From Bog-756 sp963704615 (GTDB lineage Bacteria > Actinomycetota > Acidimicrobiia > Acidimicrobiales > RAAP-2), in assembly GCA_963704615.1 (NCBI GenBank), contig OY969923.1, forward strand, positions 248,001 through 312,000: a stretch of 64,000 nt of DNA, given 5' to 3'. Positions 52,508 through 61,095 of this stretch are shown here, piece after piece (position 1 is the first letter of the stretch; the number at the start of each line of letters is the position of its first letter). A model generated the notes under the pieces. That model searched no databases and was not told the origin of the DNA. It worked only from the letters and a program-made list of their open reading frames with translations. The position numbers were made by a program, and so were the translations under genes.

Positions 52508-53770
52508 GTGGGCTCGAGGCGGTTTGACGTGCTGGTGGTCGGAGCCGGACCGGCCGGGAGCATCGCCGCTCTTGTCCTCGCCCGCGCCGGGGCGCGGGTG
52601 GCCCTTCTCGACAAGGCGCGCTTCCCGAGGGACAAGGCGTGCGGTGACCTGATCGGCCCGAGGGGCCTCAAGGTGCTCGCCGATCTCGGGCTCCCCGAGC
52701 CGGCGGGACTCGACGTCGGCGACATGGTCGTGGTCGGACCGACCGGGCGACGTGTGCTCCTGCCCAGCTTCGACGGTCTCTCTTACCCCGGCCGGGCCCG
52801 CGCCGTGCCCCGGGAGCAATTCGACCTCGCCTTGTACGCCGCCGCCCTGGACGCCGGGGCCACCGCGGTCGGGGGCCGGGCCGACCGACCACTGTGGGCC
52901 GGCGCCGCACTCGACGGGTTCACCGTCGACGGCGAGGAGCTGAGGGCCGACTTCGTCTTCGGTGCCGACGGAGCCACCAGCCACGTGGCCCGGGTGGCCG
53001 GCCTGGTCGAGGACAGACGGGTGCTGTGGGGCTTCGCCGTCCGTTGCTATCTGGATCAATCCGTCGACCTTCCGGCCATCACCCTGTGGGAGCAGACCCG
53101 ATGGCAGGCCTTCCCCGGGTACGGGTGGATCTTCCCGGGCCCGGAGGGCGCGGCCAACGTTGGGCTCGGACTGGGAACCTTGGCCGACCGCCAGGCCGGG
53201 GCCGGCGCGGTCCGGCTGCTTCCGGCCTATCTCGATCACCTGGTGCGCTGCGACCTCCTCGATCGGGCCCCGGCCCTGCCCCTGCCCCGCCGGTTGGGGG
53301 GGTGGCTGAAGATGGGCATGGTCGGGACTACACCGGCGGAGGGCCGGGTGCTGCTGGTGGGCGACGCCGCCGGGTTGGTCAACCCCCTCCAAGGCGAGGG
53401 CATCGCCCAAGCCATGACCAGTGGACGGGCGGCGGCCGATGCCGTCCTCGGCTCGCCGGGCGGCGCGGCCACCGTCTACCGCCATCACCTGGCCCGAGCC
53501 CACCTTCCCTACCAGCGGGTCGCCGCCGCCGGCCACGCCGCCCTGGTGGCCCGCCCGCGCGCCGTCGCCTCGGTGGGCCGGGTCCTCACCGCGCCCGTGG
53601 TGGGTCGGGCCATGGCCGGTGGGTGGGGCATCTTCTGGAACGAGCTGCTCGATGGTGCCCCGCCGGGAGCGCCGAAGAGGGTGGCCGCCGTCTCGACCCG
53701 GTTGGGCCGGGCCGCCACCGCCGGGAGCGGCGTCTCCCGTTGGCTGACGTCCACCTACCGGGAGGGTTGA
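52508..53770 (+). CDS. Geranylgeranyl reductase family (MenJ-like) flavoprotein
   Basis: 420-residue FAD-dependent reductase. Dinucleotide motif VLVVGAGPAGSIAALVLARAG; DKARFPRDKACGD and the late FAD motif GRVLLVGDAAGLVNPLQGEGI. This family saturates isoprenyl side chains of chlorophyll, archaeal lipids or menaquinone (MenJ in mycobacteria). Beside a MenG-like methyltransferase, reduction of a menaquinone side chain is the likely role. GTG 52508 is used; an AGGAGG lies unusually close (three bases). Confidence 0.85.
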   Translation: MGSRRFDVLVVGAGPAGSIAALVLARAGARVALLDKARFPRDKACGDLIGPRGLKVLADLGLPEPAGLDVGDMVVVGPTGRRVLLPSFDGLSYPGRARAVPREQFDLALYAAALDAGATAVGGRADRPLWAGAALDGFTVDGEELRADFVFGADGATSHVARVAGLVEDRRVLWGFAVRCYLDQSVDLPAITLWEQTRWQAFPGYGWIFPGPEGAANVGLGLGTLADRQAGAGAVRLLPAYLDHLVRCDLLDRAPALPLPRRLGGWLKMGMVGTTPAEGRVLLVGDAAGLVNPLQGEGIAQAMTSGRAAADAVLGSPGGAATVYRHHLARAHLPYQRVAAAGHAALVARPRAVASVGRVLTAPVVGRAMAGGWGIFWNELLDGAPPGAPKRVAAVSTRLGRAATAGSGVSRWLTSTYREG

Positions 53771-53798
53771 ATGGCGGGCTCGCCGCCGGGCACCGGGG

Positions 53799-55241
53799 TC
53801 ATCCCCGAAAGGGAGGGGGGCCTCCGAAGTGGTCGTGGAGCGCGGTGCGCGCCGCGTGCACCCCGCACATGCCGTGCACGCCGGCGCCGGGTGGGGTGGA
53901 TGCCGAACACAGGTACACGCCCTCGAGGGGGGTGCGGTAGGGGTTCCACTGCACCGTCGGACCGAACAGGGTCTGACCGAGGGTGGCGGCACCGGCGGCG
54001 ATGTCACCGCCCACATAGTTGGGGTTGCCGGCCTCCTCGTCGGCCGCGGTGGTGGTGGTGCGACCGAGGACCAGGTCGGCGAAGCCGGGAGCGAACCGCT
54101 CGATCTGCGCCTCGATGGCCGCAGCCATGTCCACGGTGGATCCCGACGGCACATGACAGTACGACCACAGTGTCTGGTGGCCGGACGGGGCCCGGGTCGG
54201 GTCGACGACGCCCGGCTGGACCACCAGGCAGAAGGGTCGGGCCGAGTGCCGGCCGGCGTTGGCGTCGGCCTCGCTGGCCGCCACCTCGGCGAAGGTGCCG
54301 CCCACGTGGATGGTGCCGGCCCGGTGGCAGACCGCTGCCCTCCAGGGCACCGGGCCGGACAGGTCCCAGTCCACCTTGCAGACGCCCGGCCCGTAGCGGA
54401 ACCGGCCCAGGGCCCGGCCGTACGGCGCGGGGAGGGCGTCGCCGGCCATGGTGGCCAGACCCCGAGGAGACGTGTCCACCAGCACGGCCGTCGCCCGTGG
54501 CAGTTCGGCCAGCGAGGTGACCCAGTTTCCGGTGGAGATGGTCCCACCGAGTCGTTCCAACTCACAGACCAGGGCGTCGGTGATGGCCGAACTGCCTCCC
54601 TCGACCACCGGCCACCCGTGGTCGTGCGCCATCAGGGTGAGAAAGAGGCCGAAGGCGCCGGTGAGCGGGGCGGTCAGCGGTGCCATCGAGTGGGCCCCCG
54701 CCCCGGCCATCAAGGCGCGGGCCGGCTCGGTGCGGAAGCGGTGGACGAGGGACTGCATCGACAGGAGGCCGGGCAGCCCGAACCGGGCCAAGGCCATGGG
54801 ATGAGCGGGGATCGTCCGCAGCGGGGACAGGACCGCCTCGGAGATCCCGGTGGCCTGCCGGACGAGAGGTCCGATGAGGCGACGGTAGGCGGGCCCGTCC
54901 GCGCCCAGGGTTGCCGCGGTGTCGTCGACCGACCTGTGCGCCGCCACGGCCTCGCTGTCCCCGAGAGGCTGGGCGAAGGGCACTTCGGGATGGCGCAGGA
55001 GGTCGCGGAGCCGGTCGAAGGCGGGCTGGCGGAAGAACGGGGAGGCGAGGACCAGCGGATGGGCAATCGAGCAGACGTCGGTGCGGAAGCCCGGCGAGCT
55101 CACCGTGTCGGTCCGGCACCCACCTCCGGGGATGTCGGCACCCTCGACCACCGACACCGAGAGTCCGGCGCCGGCCAGGGTGATCGCCGCGGCCAGGCCG
55201 TTGGGCCCCGAACCCACCACCACGGCATCGACGGCGTTCAC
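53799..55241 (-). CDS. NAD(P)/FAD-dependent oxidoreductase, phytoene desaturase/carotenoid isomerase-like
   Basis: 480-residue flavoprotein. DAVVVGSGPNGLAAAITLAGAGLSVSVVEG is the FAD site (split as VVVGSGPNGLAAAITL). The C-terminal GVYLCSASTPPGAGVHGMCGVHAA is the signature of CrtI/RetSat-type proteins. The substrate is likely an isoprenoid chain. The start is GTG 55241 at the FAD motif; weak GACAGG upstream. It is convergent with the reductase gene. Confidence 0.83.
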   Translation of the reverse strand: MNAVDAVVVGSGPNGLAAAITLAGAGLSVSVVEGADIPGGGCRTDTVSSPGFRTDVCSIAHPLVLASPFFRQPAFDRLRDLLRHPEVPFAQPLGDSEAVAAHRSVDDTAATLGADGPAYRRLIGPLVRQATGISEAVLSPLRTIPAHPMALARFGLPGLLSMQSLVHRFRTEPARALMAGAGAHSMAPLTAPLTGAFGLFLTLMAHDHGWPVVEGGSSAITDALVCELERLGGTISTGNWVTSLAELPRATAVLVDTSPRGLATMAGDALPAPYGRALGRFRYGPGVCKVDWDLSGPVPWRAAVCHRAGTIHVGGTFAEVAASEADANAGRHSARPFCLVVQPGVVDPTRAPSGHQTLWSYCHVPSGSTVDMAAAIEAQIERFAPGFADLVLGRTTTTAADEEAGNPNYVGGDIAAGAATLGQTLFGPTVQWNPYRTPLEGVYLCSASTPPGAGVHGMCGVHAARTALHDHFGGPPPFRG

Positions 55242-55344
55242 CCTGTCCTGGCCCACCGTCGGAGGTTCACCATCACCGCAGTCTTGCCCCGGTGGACAAC
55301 ACCGCGGCAAAACACACCCCCAGCTCAGGGGCGGGTGAACTCCG

Positions 55345-55887
55345 TCAGACCTCCCGATGCAAGAGGCGCTCGTTGGCCAGCCCGGCCGCGAGCACGGTGA
55401 GGGCGAACAGCAGGTCGGAAGCCCCCATGAGGTGGGTGAGCGGAGGCCGATCGGTGACCACGGCCAACACGGTCACCACCAACAGGACCACCGACGCCAC
55501 TGTCACCACCTTGGCCGCCACCACCCGACGACCGTCACGGCGGGGACGGGTGAGGACGATGGCCAGCGGTACGGCGACCCCGACGAACACCACGGCCGAG
55601 GGTTGCCACCCGTTGTTCGGTATCACGTTCAGCCACGTGTACCCCTCGAGGATGGAAGCCGCGGCGAGCAGGATCAGAACGGGCGAGACGTAGCGGGGCA
55701 CCGCCGGCGCCATCCCGTCCCCGACAGCATGCGGCGAGCGCCAGGCGACGGTGCGGGCCACCGGGTGATCCATCCCCATTTCGTGCGGTGGCCAGGCCGG
55801 ACCGAGGCGACTGTCGTCGAAGGGAGGAGAGGCGCGGGCCTCGAGGTGCGACTCCGCCGTCGTGACTTCCTTGTCAATGTGTTCCAC
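55345..55887 (-). CDS. Uncharacterised small membrane protein
   Basis: Up to 180 residues, four predicted membrane helices: YVSPVLILLAAASILEGYTW, SAVVFVGVAVPLAIVLT, VVTVASVVLLVVTVLAVV and SDLLFALTVLAAGLANE. The N-terminus is a hydrophilic arm. GTG 55887 is a guess; Met codons at 55779, 55773 and 55713 are alternatives and none has a good ribosome site. Family not recognised. It is divergent from the second TetR-like regulator. Confidence 0.5.
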   Translation of the reverse strand: MEHIDKEVTTAESHLEARASPPFDDSRLGPAWPPHEMGMDHPVARTVAWRSPHAVGDGMAPAVPRYVSPVLILLAAASILEGYTWLNVIPNNGWQPSAVVFVGVAVPLAIVLTRPRRDGRRVVAAKVVTVASVVLLVVTVLAVVTDRPPLTHLMGASDLLFALTVLAAGLANERLLHREV

Positions 55888-56016
55888 CGCCGCCACCCGC
55901 CTGGATCGTGCCAATCGGACCTCCGCGCTCACGGGACCCGAATTGCACCGGTTCCGACCCCGAAGCACTTCGTTCCCGCCACCCGACAATGGCCATGGTG
56001 ACCTATCGGGCGGCCC

Positions 56017-56037
56017 TTCGCAACTCCTAGTTGCAAT
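56017..56037. promoter_or_regulatory. Palindrome TTCGCAAC-N5-GTTGCAAT (copy 3 of a shared motif)
   Basis: Core GCAAC-N5-GTTGC is perfect, spacer TCCTA. It lies 157 bp upstream of the TetR-like regulator start at 56195, almost the same distance as copy 2 from its own regulator (168 bp). The 307-bp gap 55888-56194 shows no other strong signal. Confidence 0.7.
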
Positions 56038-56194
56038 CATGCCACCGGCCCGGCGGCGACTGGAGGATGCCCCGAACCCCGGGTCGGCCACGCTTGGCGG
56101 AAATCAGCTGGTGGGGGGATCCCAGCGGCGCTTGCTCGTTACCCCCGGGGCACGGGATGATTGTGGCTGTCGGCGATGTCAGGCGAGACACGCA

Positions 56195-57079
56195 ATGTCC
56201 ATGGGTTCGGTTGGGGGGGGTGCGGTCAGCAGCGACCGGGGGGCGGGGCCCCGATCGCCGAGGGGAGCGCGCCAGCCCCGGCGCAGCCGGGAAGACCTCC
56301 GCTCGCTTCTGCTGGAGGCGGCCCAGGCCATTCTTCGCGAGCAGGGCCTCGGCGTCGGCACTGACCTGCTCACCTTCAAGAGGGTCTTCGACCGCGTGGA
56401 GAGGGACACCGGCGTCCGCCTCACCAATGCCTCGGTCATCCGACGGATCTGGGAGAACCAGGCCGACTACCACACCGATGTTCTCGTCGATATCGCCGGC
56501 GACGACGGCCGCGAGGATCTCGACCAGACGATGGTGATGCTCGCCCCGGTCCTCGGCACCCTCGACGTGTCCACGCCCACCCACCGCCTGGCCTCCTTGA
56601 GCGAGCTGTGCCGGATCGGAGGCGCCGCCAACATCCAGGCCCTAAGACAGTCGGACAACTGGTCGCTGTGGATCGGGGTCTGGGCCCTGGCCACCGCCGG
56701 GGAGCGGACCGAACAGAAGAGGCGCATTCAACAAGCGCTCCTCGAAGGATACGAAACCGTCACCGAAATGTACGAGGAGACCTACCAGGCCCTGCTCTCG
56801 CTCCTCGGCCTCCGGCTGCGCTCGCCGTTGACCATCCGCCAGTTCACCGTGGCCGTCGGTGCCCTGGCCGAAGGCTGCACCTTGCGCAATCGGGTCGACG
56901 TGGACATGGAAGGGATCGCCCTCCCGACCGGTCCCGGCGGTGACGTTCAGCAATGGACGCTGTTCGGGCTGGGCCTGGAGGCCTTGTCTCTCAGGTTCTT
57001 CGAGCTCGACCCGGACTGGTCCCGGGCACCCACCGGCCGAGAGGCCGGCTCCGGCGGCCCCGTGGCTCCGGGCCGCTAA
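56195..57079 (+). CDS. TetR-like transcriptional regulator, paralogue B
   Basis: 294 residues. REDLRSLLLEAAQAILREQGL, then TFKRVFDRVERDTGVRLTNASVIRRIWENQADYHTDVLV (two blocks), ASLSELCRIGGAANIQAL and IRQFTVAVGALAEGCTLRNRV align with the regulator at 37154-37933 along the whole length. An N-terminal Gly/Arg-rich arm of about 30 residues is extra. ATG 56195 or 56201 is the start; the frame is open upstream across the palindrome without similarity. The pair most likely arose by duplication and keep the same operator. Confidence 0.75.
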   Translation: MSMGSVGGGAVSSDRGAGPRSPRGARQPRRSREDLRSLLLEAAQAILREQGLGVGTDLLTFKRVFDRVERDTGVRLTNASVIRRIWENQADYHTDVLVDIAGDDGREDLDQTMVMLAPVLGTLDVSTPTHRLASLSELCRIGGAANIQALRQSDNWSLWIGVWALATAGERTEQKRRIQQALLEGYETVTEMYEETYQALLSLLGLRLRSPLTIRQFTVAVGALAEGCTLRNRVDVDMEGIALPTGPGGDVQQWTLFGLGLEALSLRFFELDPDWSRAPTGREAGSGGPVAPGR

Positions 57080-57119
57080 CTTCGCCCGCCCACCTGTGCC
57101 CCACTATCGTCTGTCCGGC

Positions 57120-57683
57120 ATGGTTCTGTCCGACCGCTCTATACGCGAGGCGCTGGCCGCCGGCCATATCGTGATCGACCCCCTCGACGAGAGCTGTATC
57201 CAGCCCTCGTCGGTGGATCTGCACGTCGACCAGTACTTCCGGCTCTTCCGGAACCACACCAGCCGGGTCATCGATGTGCGCGAGGACCAAGAGGACCTGA
57301 CCGAGCTGGTCGACATCGGGGACGACCCGCTCATCCTCCACCCCGGCGAGTTCGTGCTCGGATCCACCAAGGAGAAGGTCACCCTGCCGGACAACCTGGT
57401 GGCCCGCCTCGAAGGCAAGTCCTCCCTCGGCCGTCTGGGCCTCCTCATCCACTCCACGGCCGGCTTCGTGGACGCGGGGTGGGCCGGCAATCTGACCCTG
57501 GAGCTCTCCAACGTGGCCAACCTCCCCATCACCGTCTATCCGGGCATGAAGATCGGCCAGATCAGCTTCCTCCAGATGACCACCTCCGCCGACCATCCCT
57601 ACGGCTCCGACGGGCTCCAGTCGAAGTACCAGGGCCAGTGGGGACCGACCCCGAGCCGGTATGCCGACAACTTCCGTGCCTGA
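57120..57683 (+). CDS. dcd: dCTP deaminase
   Basis: 187-residue trimeric enzyme that deaminates dCTP; actinobacterial members often also cleave the product to dUMP. Conserved segments are CIQPSSVDLHVDQYFRLF, RLEGKSSLGRLGLLIHSTAGFVD and GWAGNLTLELSN with the catalytic Glu, and the C-terminal YQGQWGPTPSR. Full length. A TATCGT hexamer ends nine bases before ATG 57120, so the leader is very short. Confidence 0.95.
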   Translation: MVLSDRSIREALAAGHIVIDPLDESCIQPSSVDLHVDQYFRLFRNHTSRVIDVREDQEDLTELVDIGDDPLILHPGEFVLGSTKEKVTLPDNLVARLEGKSSLGRLGLLIHSTAGFVDAGWAGNLTLELSNVANLPITVYPGMKIGQISFLQMTTSADHPYGSDGLQSKYQGQWGPTPSRYADNFRA

Positions 57684-57727
57684 CCGGGCTGAGGACACCG
57701 CCCCAGGTCAGTGCCCCGTCGAGCTTT

Positions 57728-57743
57728 GTTACTCTGTAGTAAC
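57728..57743. promoter_or_regulatory. Palindrome GTTACT-N4-AGTAAC upstream of the EtfD-like gene
   Basis: Perfect 6-bp arms, spacer CTGT, ending 17 bases before the GTG at 57761. Candidate operator, possibly for a fatty-acid-metabolism TetR regulator (inference). Confidence 0.45.
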
Positions 57744-57760
57744 CCCTTAGGAGGAACGCC

Positions 57761-59827
57761 GTGCCCCTCAGAATTGCGGTAGGACTCGGCATCACCGCGG
57801 TGATGTTCGCCATCGCCGGGCGCCGGTTCTTCTGGATCTTCAGGCTGATCTCGGCCGGCCAGCCCGCGGTGCCCAACCGCTTCCGAGACATCCCCAAACG
57901 GGCCGAGGCCGAGTTGGTCGAGGTGGGCGGGCAGAAGAAGCTCCTCCAGTGGACCGTCCCGGGCCTGGCCCACGCCTTCACCTTCTGGGGCTTCACCGTC
58001 CTCTTCCTGACCATCATCGAGGCCTTCGGGTGCCTCTTCCAGCGCAACTTCCACATCCCGTTGATCGGCCACACCGCGGTCGTCGGGTTCATCGAGGACT
58101 TCTTCGCCGTGGCTGTGATCGTCTCCCTGGGCGTGTTCGTCGGCATCCGGGTCAAGAACTCGCCCAAACGGGAAAACCGGCGATCGCGCTTCTTCGGTTC
58201 ACACACCGGGGCCGCTTGGGGGGTGCTGGCCATGATCTTCGGAGTCATGGTCACCCTGCTCTTCTACCGGGCGGCTCAGGTCAACACCGGCAACTTCCCC
58301 TACGGGTGGTGGGCCTTCGCCTCCCACGGTCTGGCCGATGTGCTCAAGCCCTTGGGCACCGGGGTCAACAGCGTGATCGAAACGGTGGCCCTTTTGGCCA
58401 ACATCGCCATCATCACCAGCTTTTTGGTCTTCATCTCCTACTCCAAGCACCTCCACATCTTCCTGGCCCCGATCAACGTGGCCACCTCTCGCCGGCCCCG
58501 CGCCCTCGGCGCGCTGGCCTCGACCCCGGACATGTCCATGGAGGACGTCGGTGACGACGACGAGGTGGTGTTCGGGGCCGGGCGCATCGAGGACTTCTCC
58601 TGGAAGCAGCTCCTCGACATGGCCACCTGCACCGAGTGCGGGCGGTGCCAGTCCCAGTGCCCGGCCTGGAACACGGACAAGCCGCTCTCGCCCAAGCTCT
58701 TGATCATGGATCTGCGGGACAACCTGTTCGCCTCGGCCGACCGGGTGATGGCGAAGAACCGGGCGGCCGGGGTCGAGGTCGAGTCCCTGGTTCCCGCGGT
58801 CATCGATCCGGACGTCCTGTGGGCCTGCACCACCTGTGGCGCCTGCGTGGAGCAGTGCCCGGTCGACATCGAGCACATCGACACCATCATCGACATGCGC
58901 CGGTACGAGGTCCTGATGGAGTCGCGGTTCCCCACCGAGGCTGGGCTCATGCTGCGCAACATCGAGAACCAGGGCGATCCCTGGGGACTGGGATCGGCCA
59001 AGCGCACCGACTGGACCGCCGCCCTCGACTTCGATGTCCCGGTGATCACCGGGGCCGTCCCCGACGACATCGAGTACCTCTACTGGGTCGGGTGTGCCGG
59101 GGCCCTCGACGAGCGGGCCCGCAAGGGGGCCCAGGCCACGGCGCGCATGCTCAAGCGGGCCGGCGTGTCCTTCGGCATCCTCGGGCCCCGGGAGAGCTGC
59201 ACCGGCGACCCGGCTCGGCGGCTGGGAAACGAGTACCTCTACCAGGAGCAGGCCCGGATGAACATCGAGACCCTGTCCGGCGCCGGGGTGACCAAGGTCA
59301 TCGCCACCTGCCCACACTGCTTCAACTCACTGTCCCGGGAGTACCCGGCCCTCGGAGGCAGCTTCGAGGTCATCCACCACAGCCAGCTGCTGGACCACCT
59401 GGTGACCGAGGGTCGGCTGACACCGGGCGGGGGGTACGCGGGGACGGTCACCTATCACGATCCCTGTTACCTGGGTCGCCACAACCGCGTCTTCGACGAG
59501 CCTCGCTCGGTCATCGACGCCATCCCTGGCGCCACCCAGGTGGAGATGAAGCGCTGCCGCGAGAAGGGGTTCTGCTGCGGGGCCGGGGGTGCCCGCATGT
59601 GGCTGGAGGAGAACATCGGCAAGCGGATCAACATGGAGCGCACCGACGAGGCTCTGGGAACCGGAGCCGACGTGGTGTCGACGGCGTGCCCCTACTGCAT
59701 GATCATGCTCGACGACGCGGTGCGGGCCCACGCCAAAGAGGACGACGTCCGGGTCCTCGACCTCTCCCAACTACTGGAGGAGTCGATGGGCGACCCGATG
59801 GTCAGCGAGTCGCCGGGTCAGTCGTAG
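57761..59827 (+). CDS. EtfD-like membrane Fe-S oxidoreductase (ETF:quinone type)
   Basis: 688 residues. The N-terminal membrane part (to about residue 235, several helices) resembles nitrate-reductase gamma-type cytochrome domains. Two [4Fe-4S] clusters follow, bound by C290/C293/C296/C300 and C356/C359/C362/C366. Then come two CCG domains (CPHCFNSL..., DPCYLGRHN, CCGAGGARMW) as in heterodisulfide reductase subunits. This matches mycobacterial EtfD (Rv0338c), which passes electrons from acyl-CoA dehydrogenases via ETF to menaquinone. AGGAGG seven bases before the GTG. Confidence 0.88.
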   Translation: MPLRIAVGLGITAVMFAIAGRRFFWIFRLISAGQPAVPNRFRDIPKRAEAELVEVGGQKKLLQWTVPGLAHAFTFWGFTVLFLTIIEAFGCLFQRNFHIPLIGHTAVVGFIEDFFAVAVIVSLGVFVGIRVKNSPKRENRRSRFFGSHTGAAWGVLAMIFGVMVTLLFYRAAQVNTGNFPYGWWAFASHGLADVLKPLGTGVNSVIETVALLANIAIITSFLVFISYSKHLHIFLAPINVATSRRPRALGALASTPDMSMEDVGDDDEVVFGAGRIEDFSWKQLLDMATCTECGRCQSQCPAWNTDKPLSPKLLIMDLRDNLFASADRVMAKNRAAGVEVESLVPAVIDPDVLWACTTCGACVEQCPVDIEHIDTIIDMRRYEVLMESRFPTEAGLMLRNIENQGDPWGLGSAKRTDWTAALDFDVPVITGAVPDDIEYLYWVGCAGALDERARKGAQATARMLKRAGVSFGILGPRESCTGDPARRLGNEYLYQEQARMNIETLSGAGVTKVIATCPHCFNSLSREYPALGGSFEVIHHSQLLDHLVTEGRLTPGGGYAGTVTYHDPCYLGRHNRVFDEPRSVIDAIPGATQVEMKRCREKGFCCGAGGARMWLEENIGKRINMERTDEALGTGADVVSTACPYCMIMLDDAVRAHAKEDDVRVLDLSQLLEESMGDPMVSESPGQS

Positions 59828-60240
59828 GCCAGGGCGTCGGCCTCGCGCAGGCGATTGGCGGTGGCCGCCAACATCTTGCGAGAGATGCTCGGAACCGACT
59901 CCAGAAGGCCGTTGAACTGGCGTTGCGACAGGACCAGCAGATCCATGTCCGTTTCGGAGACCACCGACGCCGACCGGGGCCGGCGATCGAGAAGGGCGAG
60001 CTCGCCGAAGTGGCTACCCGGTCCGAGGGTGGCTACCTTCTTCCCACCCCGGGTGACCACCGCGGTGCCGTCGACGATGATGAAGAACTCCATCCCGATA
60101 CGCCCCTCCTCGACCAGCACCTTGCCCTCGGGGACGGAGATCTGATCGAGCGAACTGCGGATCTTGCGGAGCTCGGCGTGCGAACAGCCCGAAAACAGCC
60201 AGATCGATTTGAGGTCCAACGGCGCGGCGCGTGCTGACAT
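59818..60240 (-). CDS. Cyclic-nucleotide-binding domain protein (no HTH)
   Basis: 140 residues consisting almost only of one cNMP-binding beta-roll: GKVLVEEGRIGMEFFIIVDGTAVVTRGGKKVATLGPGSHFGELALLDRRPRSASV (key blocks FFIIVDGTA and HFGELALLDRRPRSA). The HFGELALL..RPRSA phosphate-binding cassette is complete. No DNA-binding domain follows, so it is not a CRP-type regulator; it may bind a partner. A TATCCT hexamer lies six bases before the ATG. Its stop overlaps the end of the convergent EtfD-like gene. Confidence 0.82.
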   Translation of the reverse strand: MSARAAPLDLKSIWLFSGCSHAELRKIRSSLDQISVPEGKVLVEEGRIGMEFFIIVDGTAVVTRGGKKVATLGPGSHFGELALLDRRPRSASVVSETDMDLLVLSQRQFNGLLESVPSISRKMLAATANRLREADALAYD

Positions 60241-60246
60241 GGCCGG

Positions 60247-60252
60247 AGGATA
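60247..60252 (-). promoter_or_regulatory. Leaderless-type -10 element
   Basis: TATCCT on the minus strand, six bases before the ATG at 60240. Confidence 0.55.
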
Positions 60253-60469
60253 CCCCAGGGTGGACGGCGTTGCCCGGGAGGAGACCCCCGTCTTGCAGGG
60301 AAGACTCGGGGGCGCGGGTGCCGCCATCGGGGCCGCCTGGCCGGCGCCGGCCGGGGCCGGCCCCACCACAGCTCGAAGAGCGGTCCGGTCCCACTGTTAC
60401 CATCTCGCCATCACCGAAGGACGACCGACGGGTAGCCGGCCCACCGACAGCCCCGGGGTGGACGGGCCG

Positions 60470-61087
60470 ATGATCGCACCGGAGCCGGCGGTTCCCGGCG
60501 GATCCGAAGATCCCCGCGCCGGGGTCCCGGCGCGGGGAGCCGGACCACCCGGATCCTCCGAGCATCCGGTCAGCACGCTGCGCGGCGCCGGCGTGGAGGT
60601 GGATGGCCGACGCGCCGGTCGGGTGGCCCTCGCCCTCGCCCTGGCTGCCCTGGCCGCGGTGGCCATCGTCTTGTTCGTCGCCGGAGCCGACAAGAACAAC
60701 CAGATCAATCGGCTGCGCCAGCATGGCGTCCCCACCGACATGACCGTGACCACGTGCCGCGGTCTCCTCGGGGGAAGTGGTAGCAATGCCGCCGGGTACG
60801 CCTGCCGCGCCTCGTTCCGCTACAACGGCCGCCGCTACGACGTGGCCATTCCCGGCACCACCCTGTTGGCTCCGGGGGCCACGGTGCGCGGGGTCATCGA
60901 CCCGGACAATCCGGCGCTGGTTTCCACCGCCGGTGCCGTGGCCACCGAGCACGCCTCGCGGCGGGTCTTCATCCTTCCCACCGTGCTCGTCGCCGTGCTG
61001 GTGGTCATGGCCGGCGCTCTGTCCGTCCGACGAAGACGTCGCCACAGCCACCCGGCCGAAATGCCGCCCCCGGGTGGGGCGCGCTAG
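60470..61087 (+). CDS. DUF3592-like membrane protein
   Basis: About 205 residues. A long hydrophilic N-terminus is followed by a membrane helix (VALALALAALAAVAIVLFVAG), an extracytoplasmic region with two Cys (TTCRGLLGG, GYACRASFRYNGRRYDV) and a second helix (ILPTVLVAVLVVMAGAL). The extracytoplasmic block with PGATVRGVIDPDNPALV is DUF3592-like. The start is uncertain (ATG 60470 or GTG 60458). Confidence 0.55.
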   Translation: MIAPEPAVPGGSEDPRAGVPARGAGPPGSSEHPVSTLRGAGVEVDGRRAGRVALALALAALAAVAIVLFVAGADKNNQINRLRQHGVPTDMTVTTCRGLLGGSGSNAAGYACRASFRYNGRRYDVAIPGTTLLAPGATVRGVIDPDNPALVSTAGAVATEHASRRVFILPTVLVAVLVVMAGALSVRRRRRHSHPAEMPPPGGAR

Positions 61088-61090
61088 CCT
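61085..61090 (+). promoter_or_regulatory. Leaderless-type -10 element
   Basis: TAGCCT ends five bases before the ATG at 61096; it overlaps the stop of the preceding gene. Confidence 0.5.
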
Positions 61091-61095
61091 GCACC

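Noticed and set aside
55862..56194. Longer N-terminus for the second TetR-like regulator
   Set aside because: The frame is open, but the extra 111 codons run through the shared palindrome and show no similarity to the paralogue, whose start matches the shorter form.
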